A stretch of 64,000 nt of DNA from Manduca sexta (Eukaryota > Arthropoda > Insecta > Lepidoptera > Sphingidae), in assembly GCF_014839805.1 (NCBI RefSeq), contig NC_051123.1, positions 1,098,727-1,162,726 of the forward strand. Reading direction: 5' to 3'. Both the position numbers and the translations under genes were made by a program. The notes below the pieces were generated by a model. The model saw only the letters and a program-made list of their open reading frames with translations. It was not told where the DNA came from and did no database searches. Shown one piece after another: positions 47,901 to 55,840 of this stretch. How positions within the stretch are numbered: the stretch's first letter is position 1; each line of letters starts with the position of its first letter.

Positions 47901-50900
47901 ACATTAAGAATGAATAATTATATTAATCTGTTCATCATGGTGAAATTCATGCTCATAATTGAGTCATCTACAGATTTACATCAAAAAATGTTATCGGAAA
48001 CTTAGAAGTCTTTCGCGTATAGATAATACAGATATTGAATATGACACAGAACGCGTCGATCGCTATATGAAATCTGATTCTGCTTGCTAACCGTGGTAAT
48101 GCTGAGTCATGTGCAGGTAAAATCATCAAACCTAACCTAAAAGTTGTATTAAACAATGCTTTAAATATAATAATATAAAATTTTTAATAGGATAATCTGT
48201 AAAACTCCGATTTGGGATTACTTTACGAGAAAGAATGTTCGTTAGTTCCTATGACCAGCTCCTTTATCAATGATAGAATTGATAGATAGATCCATGAGCT
48301 TACTCACGCGATATTGTCACTTTCTTTCTCGTTTCATAATACTAATTAGAATATGATTTAGTAATTATAGCATTAAACTAAACACTAGACCATTCCCGCT
48401 AAAACTAATTCTCCGTCTCACGTAAAAATAGTTGAATCTCGCATCTTTTTAGCGGATCCTTAATACACACCAATTTAAATAGGCTCTCGTATTTCTTGAT
48501 ATAAAAGACTAAAATTTTTGCATGACTTGCATCCAGTTATTACGTAATAGAAGCTGATTTATGGACAGTACCATATAAGTAATAAGTATGCGTGGGCAGT
48601 AACCAAAACCAGTTCATAATACATTTTTTGATCAATAAAAACACTCCACACTGATTATAATAATTTAGATTTCCCGACAGATATAACCAAATCAAGGAGA
48701 GTGGGTAAGTGAGGTTATTGCCGGTTTTACGTTTACGACAAAATGATCCTAATGCACTTGATTAAGTGAAGTGGCATCCTGATAGTATATCGAGTGACAA
48801 GTTGTTTGTAGCAATTTTGCTTATTTCTAGCACCAAGCAATATGCAAAGAACATTGAAGAATTTAGAACTGGTTATTTAATTATGAGACTAAGCATATAA
48901 TTTCTCAGGGTGATCAACACATTGACATGCAGACTTTGCAATTCATGATAAGGAGTAACATTTCTTTATGACCTCTCCTGCCTGTCGTAAGAGGTAACTA
49001 AAAGGGAGCTACTGGAAGTCGCGGCTGCGCATCGGCGAATGTGTAACCCCAGAACAACAAATGGTGCGATTCTGAAATACATGGCAGCACGGAATCATCT
49101 TATTGCCATTGATATTAAAGAAAGGGACCTCTGAGCCCTAAAGTGATGAGCTGCTAAGCAGCTTTGTGCGGAGACGGGTACAGAGAATACGGATGGATTC
49201 ACGACCCCCCGGAACCGCCCAACAAGCGCAGGAGCAGGTCATCGCGAGTTTTAGTCGGTATGCTGGCATAGAATTGGTTAAGGATCCAAACCAGAGGTTA
49301 GATAATTATCATCAGGGTCAGAAGGTCAGTGAATCCGACATATATACTCTTCTGATCTTTTGGTTCTAAGAAGGTATCCCATAAGATGGATTATTCCTGA
49401 TTAAGGCCACGAGAATTTGTCACCCGCTGTCTCGACATGTGTTGTTAAAAACACGTCACAGAGTTCACCAGACATATTATTAATTTACAATAAAAAACTT
49501 GCCCACCAAGGTCGATTAGCTATATCATGTTTTACTTCCGAATATTTACTTCCGTAACTTATAATGAGAAATAATTGAAACGGCGATTTCCCGTTTCGCA
49601 AATAGTCACTCATAGTACAGGTGACTATGAGTGACTATTTGTGGAGTCAAGTATATTTGTTTAGTAGGCCGTTAAATTCCTATTGATTTTTAATTAATTC
49701 TAATTAAAATTATATCAAAATTTTGCAGCTAACAGTGCTGTGTCAGTCGCATATTGCAGAAACTATCACGAATAATATTCTTTCAAATATGCCGATGTGA
49801 CACCTATCAAAATACCGGCTAGAATTTCCATTTCCGAGGAGAAAGCAAGTCTTTCTTGAGACAAAAAACTGGACCTAACAATCCGTATTGTACCTGGCAC
49901 GCGGCGTGGTTCTATGGTACCAGTTGCAATCTAAGGAGGTATCGGGAAGCCAATAAACCGGGGTTAGCATTATACAAAGCATCTCGCAATTGCTCAGGTC
50001 TCCGCCTCGATCAGGGTTGCCATTGCAAGCGTCCCAAACCTTTTACAAAAAAGAATGCGTTGGACCACATGAAGATTAAATTCAAAGGCTATTTCATTCA
50101 GAAATCATTCAAAGAATTGCGAACGAGTTTTATACGCAAGACTTCAAAACATACACGCATAATTAGTTAATTAGTGTGAGAACAGACCTTGAAATAATGA
50201 CAATTAAAGCATTAAACGACATTAGCAACGAGTGATAAAGATAAATGCACCGGACTACGCAGTTTCAACAATATCTTAATGCAGAGGTATTACCTATTCA
50301 AATATTATGTCAGAAGATGACATCGTAATATGACATGTATTCAGTGAGTGGTAAGTAATATTTTTGAAGAATTCTCTTTCTCTCTTATTCCTCTGATTTG
50401 AAGACCATCTATAAATCTTCTATTATGTGTGGTTACGATTTGTAAAGATCGCGTAACATAAGGAATCCTACTCGCTTGTGTCCTTCCCGATTTATAGTAA
50501 AAGTCCTATCCGGTTCCAAAAGGCCGGCATAATTGCAACGACTGCCAAGGGGTAATCACGTCACTGGTCTCACGTCAGTCAACATTCCATTGGAAGTTGG
50601 AACCCTACTCTATTTACCATCAGGTGCAGTAAGCATACTTTGTCATGCCCGTGAAAAAATCATAGATAAAAAAGAAATATTGCTCTATTGGCGCTAACCG
50701 CAAGATTCTGGTTTCAATGTCCAATTTGGCGACAATCTCTTTTATCATAGAAATTGATGTGTGTACTTGAGCCTTTGCTAACGACACCACGGATAAAGTC
50801 TAGACTTCAAAATTTTTAAAACATGCAAATTTTTGCATTTACGAATTACAAAACACAAAACTCTATTAACGAATACTTAACTCAAAAATTTACTAACTAC

Positions 50901-52636
50901 CTACGTAACAACTAAAAATCGTTCAGCAAGTGAAACGCAGATGCATACAAAAACTCTCTTAATGGATACTTAACTCAAAAATTTACTAACTACTTACGTA
51001 ATAACAAAAATCGTTTAGCAAGCGAGACGCAGTTGCATACAGATTGCGTGTTTAGATTCTTTCTATGCGCTCGGTCGGAGGTGTGTCCGATGACGTCACA
51101 TCGCGCTATATCCACCGGCACGGATACATAATCACCGACAAATACATTTAAAACAAGCACAGAGTATACATATGCTATTTTTACAGCTGATTGAATGTTA
51201 GTTATACGATTCCATAAGAATTTTGGGTTATTGATGGGTGACCTGCTGCCCAGTTCGTAGATAGAGGTAGCATATATAAGCGACCAAATTCTATTGGCCT
51301 GTGGTAAAAGTTACTGGCTAGCCGGGTTTTAGTGCCCGATTAACCGGATTACACTTCCTTACTGAATTAGGTCGCTCAGCCCTAAGGATTACATTAAGAA
51401 ATTTGAAAAATCTCCCCAATATTAAACTGTTTATAAGCGAGTTATAAATATTTAAATATATTTCTTTTAGAATTGTCATAACATGACGAACCTAATTAAT
51501 TTGGCATCAAAAACTATAGTCGATAAACTACGTAACCTTGAACCTAATCAGCAGGAAAAATACGCAATCGCCACACCCACTTCTGGTTCCACACTACAAT
51601 ACATAATTATATTTATTGTAGGTACTTATTAAAATCAATACTGGCCACCGAAAAGCTAAAACAAAAATTCAAAAAAAGAATCCCGACATATTTGATACAT
51701 TTAAAATTATGCTGTCATGGCGGATAAAACGCACATTGTTACATAAACCGTTAGATATAAATATGGTGCAATCGAAGGCTCGTACGAACCGACGAACACT
51801 GGCCGTTGTTTAATTAGTGATGTGAATGCAAGCGAACATGAACGCGAACGCGAAACGGTCATTCATTTCGGTACAACGCGAAATGCATTTCAATTTTTTA
51901 TTTAAAAAATAATATTTTAATATCGTATGGTGTTCAGAGAAAAACTTTTTATATAAAAAGAAAGCAATACCATCTGCGGTAGCTTTATAGTCGTAAGCAA
52001 TTTGAATAAAGGTCTGGACATGAAGTAATATGTCATTCTTTTCTTTAGTTCGATGTTATGAACATTTTGAAATTAAGATGTCCAAACAATGAAATAAACG
52101 TAAATCTTCCAAGATACCAAAATGGACTAGACATAAACTTTTAAGTGTGAAATGCACTCGTATTTTACAAACGCACGTCAAATCATTAGGGCCTCTGCGA
52201 GATTAATGAAGTTCCTCAACTCTCTCAGGGAATGGAAAGGAATGTTAACGATTTACATTCTACAAGCATTTCAAAGTATAAGACAAGTCAATGCGAGTAG
52301 TGATTTTAATAGTCAGACACAGTATTCTTAGCGTTTGAACTTTAAGCTTTCCTTATCACCAAACGTCCGGTAGCAAGCAGGTATAACCAGTACTTATCTC
52401 ATACACATATAATATACCAAATACAGCAGATTGAATTTATTTATATGTAAGAAGAACATCAACAATTATTTCCTTATACTCCAAGCTAGCACAAAATGAA
52501 AAATAACCTCAAAATAGCGCAGAGCCCCGTAACTTACGAATACGAACACCTCTATCAGCTACATCACTACCAATTGCGTCTGAAACAATCAGACGCTTAA
52601 CCTCATCACAAAAGTCAACCACTAACCTGCGTTCAT
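20808..52636 (-). CDS. PIGS: PIGS, GPI-anchor transamidase subunit
   Basis: PIG-S is a subunit of the ER GPI transamidase, the complex that attaches GPI anchors to proteins. It has a TM near each end and a large lumenal domain. Eleven exons (minus strand): 52,627-52,636; 36,986-37,076; 28,874-29,013; 27,880-28,086; 27,290-27,487; 26,807-26,907; 25,756-25,933; 22,850-23,025; 22,441-22,582; 21,764-21,965; 20,808-20,922. All have GT-AG sites and phases match at every join, giving 1,560 nt or 519 residues (human about 555). Landmarks: TM1 at about 9-24 followed by PLWWKTTEVYR; LPYDKIS; an NFT glycosylation sequon in the lumenal domain; MSPKWGG; VSQLRKLLGMIEP; and LLALLYFPDDQKYAIYIP leading into the C-terminal TM (about 483-508). 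The final residues are basic, GKPTNKEKTE. Only the first exon is uncertain. Oddities are the tandem array of exon 7 and a copia insertion in intron 2. Confidence 0.88.
21300..21595 (+). mobile_element. 3' end of a CR1-like non-LTR retrotransposon
   Basis: It contains 'gaaggaaaacgtcgtgagga', 'aacctgcatacctt', 'ggccagcgtggtggactaag', 'ctcagtagtagaggaggccc' and ends with a (ATT)n tail (21,568-21,592). A 5'-truncated copy inside PIGS intron 10, in antisense orientation. A second short piece of the tail follows at 21,660-21,725. Confidence 0.7.
21764..21965 (-). CDS. PIGS: PIGS exon 10
   Basis: A 202-nt exon, phases 2/2, encoding the Ala-rich lumenal helix region and the conserved LLALLYFPDDQ just before the C-terminal TM. 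Donor gtgagt, acceptor ttccag. Confidence 0.9.
22285..22378 (+). mobile_element. SINE-like fragment (ggccggcataattg family)
   Basis: 'aagccggtataattgtgtcg', 'actgacgagagtt', 'cgtcagtcgacactcta' and 'ttacttatcatcacata' repeat the family order of 37,650-37,780. It lies in PIGS intron 9. Confidence 0.55.
22441..22582 (-). CDS. PIGS: PIGS exon 9
   Basis: A 142-nt exon, DFIEGAYLEPLRSV... to ...LQSLAQLLG, with acceptor tttgcag and donor g|gtgagg. It starts in phase 0 after the Pro codon of exon 8 and ends in phase 1, completed by GT of exon 10. Confidence 0.88.
22850..23025 (-). CDS. PIGS: PIGS exon 8
   Basis: A 176-nt exon containing FMSPKWGG and VSQLRKLLGMIEP, both highly typical of PIG-S. Its acceptor (ttgtcag|ac, 23,027-23,026) is the single 3' splice site downstream of all fifteen exon-7 donors. 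The polypyrimidine tract is weak (tatattgttgtcag). Confidence 0.92.
23408..25906. repeat. 164-bp exon-derived tandem array, ~15.2 copies, in PIGS
   Basis: Fifteen full 164-bp units plus 39 bp, with no difference seen by eye between copies. On the PIGS (minus) strand each unit holds 151 nt of exon 7 coding sequence (from HYAVRQDRL to THDG) followed by donor g|gtgagacaacag and then directly the next copy. The 27 exon bases 25,907-25,933 and the real acceptor occur only once, at the right end. The left end joins ordinary intron DNA at 23,407/23,408. Reading through a junction shifts frame and meets a stop after 16 codons. Each unit has one CACGTG (for example 25,835-25,840) and is visibly GC/CpG-rich. 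There are no unique spacers, so it is not a CRISPR array. Confidence 0.95.
25756..25933 (-). CDS. PIGS: PIGS exon 7, the complete copy
   Basis: A 178-nt exon starting after acceptor tttccag (phase 0, IKDKSDWGRHYAVRQ) and ending THD plus one nucleotide at donor gtgaga (25,755-25,750). It is joined in phase to exon 8 (G+AC = Asp). This is the only copy with an acceptor. The 14 others to its left are truncated by 27 nt at the 5' side and should be spliced out if this first donor is used. Confidence 0.9.
26040..26200. repeat. SINE-like dispersed repeat fragment
   Basis: 'cgccatcctaaaatag', 'tagctacaatttccttcaaa', 'cggaacacaacagtga' and 'actgctgctttggcgg' follow the order seen at 6290-6570. It lies in PIGS intron 6. 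Confidence 0.5.
26807..26907 (-). CDS. PIGS: PIGS exon 6
   Basis: A 101-nt exon, phases 2/0: YIGSFVDELSVLHNFTLKSQ..., with an NFT sequon (lumenal N-glycosylation candidate). Acceptor gttccag, donor gag|gtaggt. Confidence 0.88.
27290..27487 (-). CDS. PIGS: PIGS exon 5
   Basis: A 198-nt exon containing SYHVVLSVVHPKPDQM, equivalent to the 'YEITLTLLNPDP' region of vertebrate PIG-S. Acceptor tttcctag, donor g|gtaagg. Confidence 0.88.
27880..28086 (-). CDS. PIGS: PIGS exon 4
   Basis: A 207-nt exon, phases 2/1: a Lys-rich start (IIKLKINKQRTP) then ...LGAERVMFFRDG. Acceptor cattacag, donor g|gtaaag. Least conserved of the exons, but phases fit both neighbours. Confidence 0.82.
28874..29013 (-). CDS. 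PIGS: PIGS exon 3
   Basis: A 140-nt exon, phases 1/1. It encodes VALPYDKISAFEPLKHSI..., the conserved LPY.QI/KI segment right after the WWKTTEVYR motif of exon 2. Acceptor attccag, donor g|gtatgt. Confidence 0.9.
29204..29421 (-). mobile_element. Helitron-like non-autonomous element
   Basis: On the minus strand it runs from TC at 29,421-29,420 to aaaCTAG at 29,207-29,204 (host A and T outside). It has a 'gcgaagccctgagcaga' right end and the 'ctactgaacgggttttt' block shared with 4806-5051. The ends are decayed. Confidence 0.5.
29644..29785 (-). repeat. copia 3' LTR (142 bp)
   Basis: Matches the 5' LTR without a substitution over the shared part, but lacks 37 bp near its U3 start. It contains aataaa-type sequence only in the complementary sense, so the poly(A) site is unclear. 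Confidence 0.92.
29674..30291 (-). pseudogene. copia RNase H domain (frame fragment)
   Basis: The frame carries GFCDADWAND, ALSSTEAEYMS, LYCDNQSAI and RSKHIDVRYHF: the catalytic D-E-D residues and the C-terminal signature of copia RNase H. Reads to TKGLPH, then continues into the LTR, where it stops. Separated from the RT frame by a shift near 30,292. Confidence 0.9.
30293..30517 (-). pseudogene. copia RT/connection fragment
   Basis: Frame with YQESVGCLLYLSQGTRPDI and the AVNSASRF motif typical of the copia RT-RNase H connection. It is offset from the frames on both sides. Confidence 0.88.
30483..32072 (-). pseudogene. copia integrase C-terminus and reverse transcriptase
   Basis: A long open frame of 529 codons from its first Met. 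It contains the end of the integrase core (INRSPTRSLP, then KVFGCPAMVH), an acidic Ser/Asn-rich linker, and RT motifs WVYKTKRN, YKARLVIKGF, DAVTAFLQGE and the YVDD catalytic box (about residue 444). The upstream part of its frame lies beyond the shift near 32,165. Confidence 0.92.
32141..32929 (-). pseudogene. copia protease tail and integrase N-terminal half
   Basis: Contains the pre-integrase WHQRLGHIN motif, the C-x2-C zinc part (ITCIPCLQAK) and integrase core aspartates in HSDVCGP and FRTDNGKS. The frame ends about ten codons after the second Asp because of a shift, leaving the catalytic Glu in the next frame. Confidence 0.9.
32889..33662 (-). pseudogene. copia gag and protease start
   Basis: 257 codons from the ATG at 33,662. 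A gag region with helical repeats, the CCHC zinc knuckle CFNCNKHGHVSKQCW (about residues 188-202) and protease active site WYVDSGASSH (about 231-240). The frame shifts within the protease near 32,910. Confidence 0.92.
33860..33870 (-). promoter_or_regulatory. copia primer-binding site
   Basis: ggttatgggcc on the minus strand directly follows the 5' LTR end. It is complementary to the anticodon-side sequence of initiator tRNA-Met, the unusual half-tRNA primer known for Drosophila copia. Confidence 0.8.
33871..34049 (-). repeat. copia 5' LTR (179 bp)
   Basis: Starts TGTTGGAGTAAACGC on the minus strand and ends in AACAACA. It has 37 bp not present in the 3' LTR (about 34,000-34,036), which include the inverted pair tgacc/gggtca. 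Confidence 0.92.
34055..36985 (-). other. PIGS: PIGS intron 2, part upstream of copia
   Basis: AT-rich intron. CR1-like fragments occur at 35,790-35,870 ('ctggcctagtgcggattggt') and 36,065-36,125 ('ttttccttcaccgttaa'). A minus-strand retro-fragment is at 36,550-36,800. I see nothing specific in 34,055-35,780. Confidence 0.7.
36550..36800 (-). repeat. Retro-fragment, minus copy of the 1259-1720 family
   Basis: 'gtgcactataatatctcctg', 'ttggctgatctccttggtcg' and 'ggtcgccgtggccgaaattc' are the reverse complement of the order seen at 1330-1480. No coding capacity. Confidence 0.6.
36986..37076 (-). CDS. PIGS: PIGS exon 2 (N-terminal TM)
   Basis: A 91-nt exon, phases 2/2. It encodes the signal-anchor helix WASASFVGVLIIIGM followed by PLWWKTTEVYR, the signature N-terminal motif of PIG-S. 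Acceptor atttcag, donor g|gtaagt. Confidence 0.92.
37640..37790 (+). mobile_element. SINE-like element (ggccggcataattg family)
   Basis: 'aaaggccggcataattgtgt', 'cgactgacgagag', 'ccagttgacactatc' and 'cttaccatcaggtgtagtgg' form one of the best preserved copies in the window. Confidence 0.7.
37850..38250 (+). mobile_element. tRNA-derived SINE, degenerate
   Basis: Damaged B box 'gatccccgggtcgggcaaag', body 'agtgatattaggtttcctac', 'gtgcccgatatcgcaatagg', then after an interruption 'ctatcacatcatgggacgga'. The gap at about 37,965-38,120 may be a later insertion. Not a tRNA gene. Confidence 0.6.
38495..38907. mobile_element. CR1-like 3' piece and Helitron-type right end
   Basis: Minus-strand CR1-like tail ('ttagccctgtactatatact', 'ggattaggtcttagttcacc', 'tttccttcactgttaa') at 38,495-38,660. 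Then a plus-strand end 'cgcacccgtgcgaagccggg', 'gcgagtcgCTAG' followed by host T at 38,908. Confidence 0.5.
39640..39770 (+). mobile_element. tRNA-SINE head fragment
   Basis: 'ctcggtgcggcgtgggtaca', 'accgctctgagattctgga' and 'ttcaaattcctgaggtc' retain a tRNA-like A/B box order with mutations; the family body is missing. Confidence 0.4.
40706..41000. repeat. Dispersed repeat copy B
   Basis: 40,706-40,862 aligns with 5-160. It then continues with 'ctgcagtgacgtcacaagcc', a CRE-like palindrome within the repeat. Class unknown. Confidence 0.5.
43935..44207 (+). mobile_element. Non-autonomous Helitron
   Basis: Starts TCTATATATATAAAAATGAA after a host A; body 'cacgccatcacgcgtgaacg', 'gctggaccgatttc'. 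Ends 'aacgtctgccgggtcagCTAT' before a host T. The final CTAT replaces the usual CTAG. Confidence 0.7.
44497..44712 (+). mobile_element. tRNA-derived SINE, best preserved copy
   Basis: A-box-like 'ggtggcgtagttgtat', B box 'gggttcgaatcccgggcc', body 'aaagtgatatttgggttttt', 'tatcacatcatgggacaaaa' and 'gggttggttgcacctctgca'. The tRNA-like head lacks a proper acceptor stem, so it is a SINE, not a tRNA gene. Confidence 0.75.
45405..45580 (-). mobile_element. SINE fragment, minus strand
   Basis: Reads on the minus strand as 'ctgcctcggtggcgtagttt', then 'ctgaggtcctggggtcgaat' (B-box region), then 'ccaaataagtgtgactggga'. Same head as at 44,497 with a different body. Confidence 0.55.
48960..49370 (+). 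mobile_element. Possible non-LTR retrotransposon remnant
   Basis: 'cctctcctgcctgtcgtaag', 'aggtaactaaaagggagcta' and 'gcgcatcggcgaatgtgtaa' followed by a short GC-richer open stretch (49,166-49,369) with coding-like character, unlike the AT-rich neighbourhood. I cannot assign a clade; it could also be another repeat. Confidence 0.35.
49600..49641. repeat. Short palindrome
   Basis: aaatagtcactcatagt and its complement flank about 8 nt. Immediately upstream a second small inverted pair, gaaacgg/ccgtttc, occurs at 49,577-49,597. Confidence 0.7.
50515..50665 (+). mobile_element. SINE-like element (ggccggcataattg family)
   Basis: 'aaaaggccggcataattgca', 'aaggggtaatcacgtcactg', 'tttaccatcaggtgcagtaa' and 'gtcatgcccgtgaaaaaa' follow the family order to an A-rich tail. 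Confidence 0.7.
50859..51041. repeat. Tandem duplication, two ~92-bp copies
   Basis: Copy 1 (50,859-50,950) and copy 2 (50,951-51,041) share 'acttaactcaaaaatttact', 'acgtaa' and 'aaaatcgtt.agcaag.ga.acgcag'. There are roughly ten differences, so it is an old duplication. Confidence 0.8.
52627..52636 (-). CDS. PIGS: Candidate PIGS exon 1 (10 coding nt)
   Basis: ATGAACGCAG then donor gttagt encodes M-N-A plus one nucleotide. The left-over G joins AG of exon 2 to give Glu, and the whole set then totals 519 codons plus stop. It sits at the edge of a GC-rich, promoter-like block (52,680-52,810). The Kozak context is weak (T at -3) and the exon is tiny, so other first exons remain possible. Confidence 0.45.
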
Positions 52637-52639
52637 CGA

Positions 52640-52945
52640 AACACGCCTCCGAAACCAAGAAATATCAAAAATAAATAGGCCGAACGACGCGCTCTCCGTG
52701 CCCGCGGACTGGACTCACTGTTTAGAAAAAAAAAGAAAAAAACCAGTGGCCGCCAGCCAGCACGTTCAGTGTGCACCCGCGTCGCGAGCAGGACGCTCGT
52801 GCGTACGCAACAATTTCCCGCCAAACACATTTTACGAAGTGTGTATAAATTTTGAGTTGAAACGTAGTGAGTTATTTCCGTCTGCATCGTACTTGATTGT
52901 ATCAGTATTCGTGAGGATACTAAGGATATTAACCCAGTTCGGTGA
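52640..52945. promoter_or_regulatory. Possible bidirectional promoter and plus-strand 5' exon
   Basis: GC-richer than its surroundings at 52,680-52,810. On the plus strand, tgtataaat (52,842-52,850) is TATA-like, and a strong 5' splice site, gttcg|gtgagtatt, follows at 52,940/52,941. A plus-strand gene could begin here with a non-coding first exon and continue right, divergent from PIGS. No further exon of it was recognised. Confidence 0.35.
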
Positions 52946-54944
52946 GTATTCCATATTATTATTTTTTTAAATTACTTTTTAAGTCACAGAAGTTTCAACC
53001 TTGAGGTCCAAAAAATATGTCGGATACAGACAAATGACACTATTTGAATATTTAAATTACAATTAAGGAACTGCACGCAGTATATAAAAACGTTTGGGTG
53101 CTACGATCGCAGATTACAATTTATACGCAATATAAATAACATATAAAAACCGGTTTTGATGTCATAAATTGAGATCAATAAAATAGAAATAAAATATTAT
53201 AATGACGCAAGATGGAGACAAAAAATAAACACACGAAGACATATAAAATGCTGATACAATTTAAATAATGATGCTAATGACATTTCTATTGGTACATCAC
53301 TTTGCATACAATAATGTGTGACTTTTATTTTTCAAGTATACAACCAGCACTTAGTTAATATTCAACTTGGGGTCAAACTTACGTTGGACTTAATTAGAAT
53401 TTTAAAACAGCAAATTAAAGTATTATAACTAACCAGTGGCCATTGTTATTTTGACGTGATATGTATGCCAAAATAAACGAGGAAGTGTTTGACGACATAC
53501 CCAATAATATGACAAATAAAACATATTGAAGTGACGACAGTATATCTTAAAACTCCCAAATGTTAACACTACTATCAGAAGACGTTAATTATCCTCCCCT
53601 TGTTCTTATAGTAAAACTTCTTACAAATACTCAAATCAAGATCGATTCATTTAAATAACTAATATTAGTTTATTACACGTAATATATTAGTTAAAATAAA
53701 ACAAAACAAGGAAAATGATTTATAAATGGGTACCAGACGAGAATTTTAAAACATTCAGCTCTTTGAAAACGTACAATAAACTTTACCTCATTCAGATTCA
53801 TAAACATTGTTCAAAAACTGTTTAACGTGATTTGGTAAAGTTATGCAACTGAAAGTGATATTTGTACATTTTTAGTAAATAAGACTTTAAATCATTTGTG
53901 GTAATGTCTAGATTGCAAGATCAACTGTTTCTTCTTTAGTGGAACTAATGCAATAACGTATGATAATTTTTTTACGTATGACCAAAACTCTTCATGGATT
54001 CAATTGTAGCAATTGTACGAAACAATGCCTGTAAAAACTGCTGGTGGTAGGATATATTATATATCCGCCTGGATAGCGACCACCGTACACAAGATGTTAA
54101 AACTCGCCATTGTGGCCCAAGTAAGTGTCGCGTTCCGGGATCAGCCTGTGTATAACCAAAAAAAACTCATGCCAGACCTAACAACGAATTTGACTTATTT
54201 ATACATGGTATTTATAGACTTAGCAGTCTAGACCTCAGTATCACATAATTTATTAAATACTACGTTTGTATCATTCTGACCAGATCTACATAAAACGAAT
54301 ATAAATTATATTAAAGAATCTCGCTAATCCAGTATCTAAATTTATCTAGACATTTCAACTTGCGAATGTTGATCTAATAAAATATATATTTTATCTAATA
54401 AAATTAACTGGTTCCCAAATTCTTTATGGTAATAAACTAGTAAACCATTAAAGCACAAATGACAAGAGATACAAACGAAAAAAAAACATTATTTTTATAT
54501 TTCTTACAATCTTCACAATTTCCAAAGTCAAGCCTCAGTAGGCCATTAAAATTTCAAAAATGCATCTGCCTTTATATTCCCTTTCATAAATCCATAGAAA
54601 TATCGTCAGATGTCCACCAGATTTGACGCTATTGCGTGATCTCATTGCAAGGACAAATCCAGCAAGAATCGATATTCCTCACGTATCGCAACAAAGTGCG
54701 AATGACGAAGCGTAAACACCGTCTCTTATTTCTAGAGCACGAGATTAAAGTTAATGCTGTCGAGTCTTTTTATAATTGAAAGAAATGAACGCTGTTCACA
54801 ATTAATGTTGACCCTATCTATTGCACGTCAAAAGACTTGCATCGAAAATTCTGGACCTGATATATGGAGAGCGGTTATTGATATCTGTTTGTTCATACTG
54901 AAAACGAAATATTAATATAATAGACAACAACTTTCTGCCTTATT

Positions 54945-55180
54945 AAGACTGGCTCGATGGCTTAGTATGGTATGACTGCAGTGCTGGGGTGTCGATCCCG
55001 GATCGGGCAATGTGATATTAAAATTTTCTACTTAGTAACAGCCCAGAGTCTGGAAAATGTGTTCGATATGGCGATAGGCTTGGCCCCTATCACATCATGG
55101 GACGGAATACGCATGGTGGATGCATCAGTTGCGCCTCTGCCTACCCCTTTGGAGATAAGAGGCTTGAGTGTGTTTAGACG
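54945..55180 (+). mobile_element. tRNA-derived SINE
   Basis: 'ctggctcgatggcttagtat' (A-box-like), 'ggtgtcgatcccggatcggg' (B-box region), body 'caatgtgatattaaaatttt', 'cctatcacatcatgggacgg' and 'catcagttgcgcctctgcct'. Same family as 44,497. Confidence 0.75.
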
Positions 55181-55259
55181 CCATCTTCCATTTAATATTA
55201 CTTGAATTTTTATTTTGTAATTATTTGATTTAAAGTGTTGGCTATTATTTTATAAAGGA

Positions 55260-55412
55260 ATAAATCTATCAATTGTCATACCAATTACATTCCTTGGCCA
55301 TATCGGACACAAATTCCATGATACTGAGTAGAAAAACCCGATATAACTTTCCCCGACGCGGTGTCAAACCCGAGACCTCAGCACAGTAATACATTACGCC
55401 ACCGAAGCAGTC
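55260..55412 (-). mobile_element. SINE fragment, minus strand
   Basis: Minus-strand head 'actgcttcggtggcgtaatg', 'gctgaggtctcgggtttgac', body 'gggaaagttatatcgggttt'. It ends near the family's 'cgatatggccaagg'. It lies only about 80 bp beyond the opposite-strand copy at 54,945. Confidence 0.65.
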
Positions 55413-55814
55413 AAGATGGCGACTGTCATCATTAAACTACGTTTATAGTTCGAATTAATTAATTTTATCGCCATTTAACTGCAACATTATGCACGCTGTC
55501 GAGGAGCCGTAAAATCGATACGATTCAAGAAGCTACGCGTGTCTAATTGATGTGAATTGTAACCTTTTTGTCGTTTGCAAATATGGCTTGGGCTTCGATG
55601 GCATACGAGATTTTCTTTTTAAACACGCGTAATGGCATAAAGCTACTACGTGTAGGCCATATCTGAAAAAATGTTTTACCAAATGGATTTCACTAGCAGT
55701 GGCGAAAGCTGAAATCCAACACATATAGATACTAATATGTGAATGGCGTCTGCAAATCACTCGATAATAATTTGAATCTACATAAAGTGAAGCCGACAGG
55801 AATCGGGTTATATG

Positions 55815-55840
55815 AAAGAAAGAAAGAAAGAAAAGAAATT
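55815..55840. repeat. (GAAA)n microsatellite
   Basis: A run of gaaagaaagaaagaaa followed by A-rich sequence; simple repeat only. Confidence 0.85.

Larger units (their letters stand above)
37077..52626 (-). other. PIGS: PIGS intron 1 (15.5 kb, if exon 1 is right)
   Basis: No host coding exon is recognised. Contents: SINE-like elements (37,640; 50,515), tRNA-SINEs (37,850; 39,640; 44,497; 45,405), a CR1-like piece (38,495), repeat copy B (40,706), a Helitron (43,935), a non-LTR-like remnant (48,960), a palindrome (49,600) and a 92-bp duplication (50,859). AT-rich stretches 41,000-43,900, 45,600-48,900 and 51,050-52,600 show nothing I can name. Confidence 0.5.
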
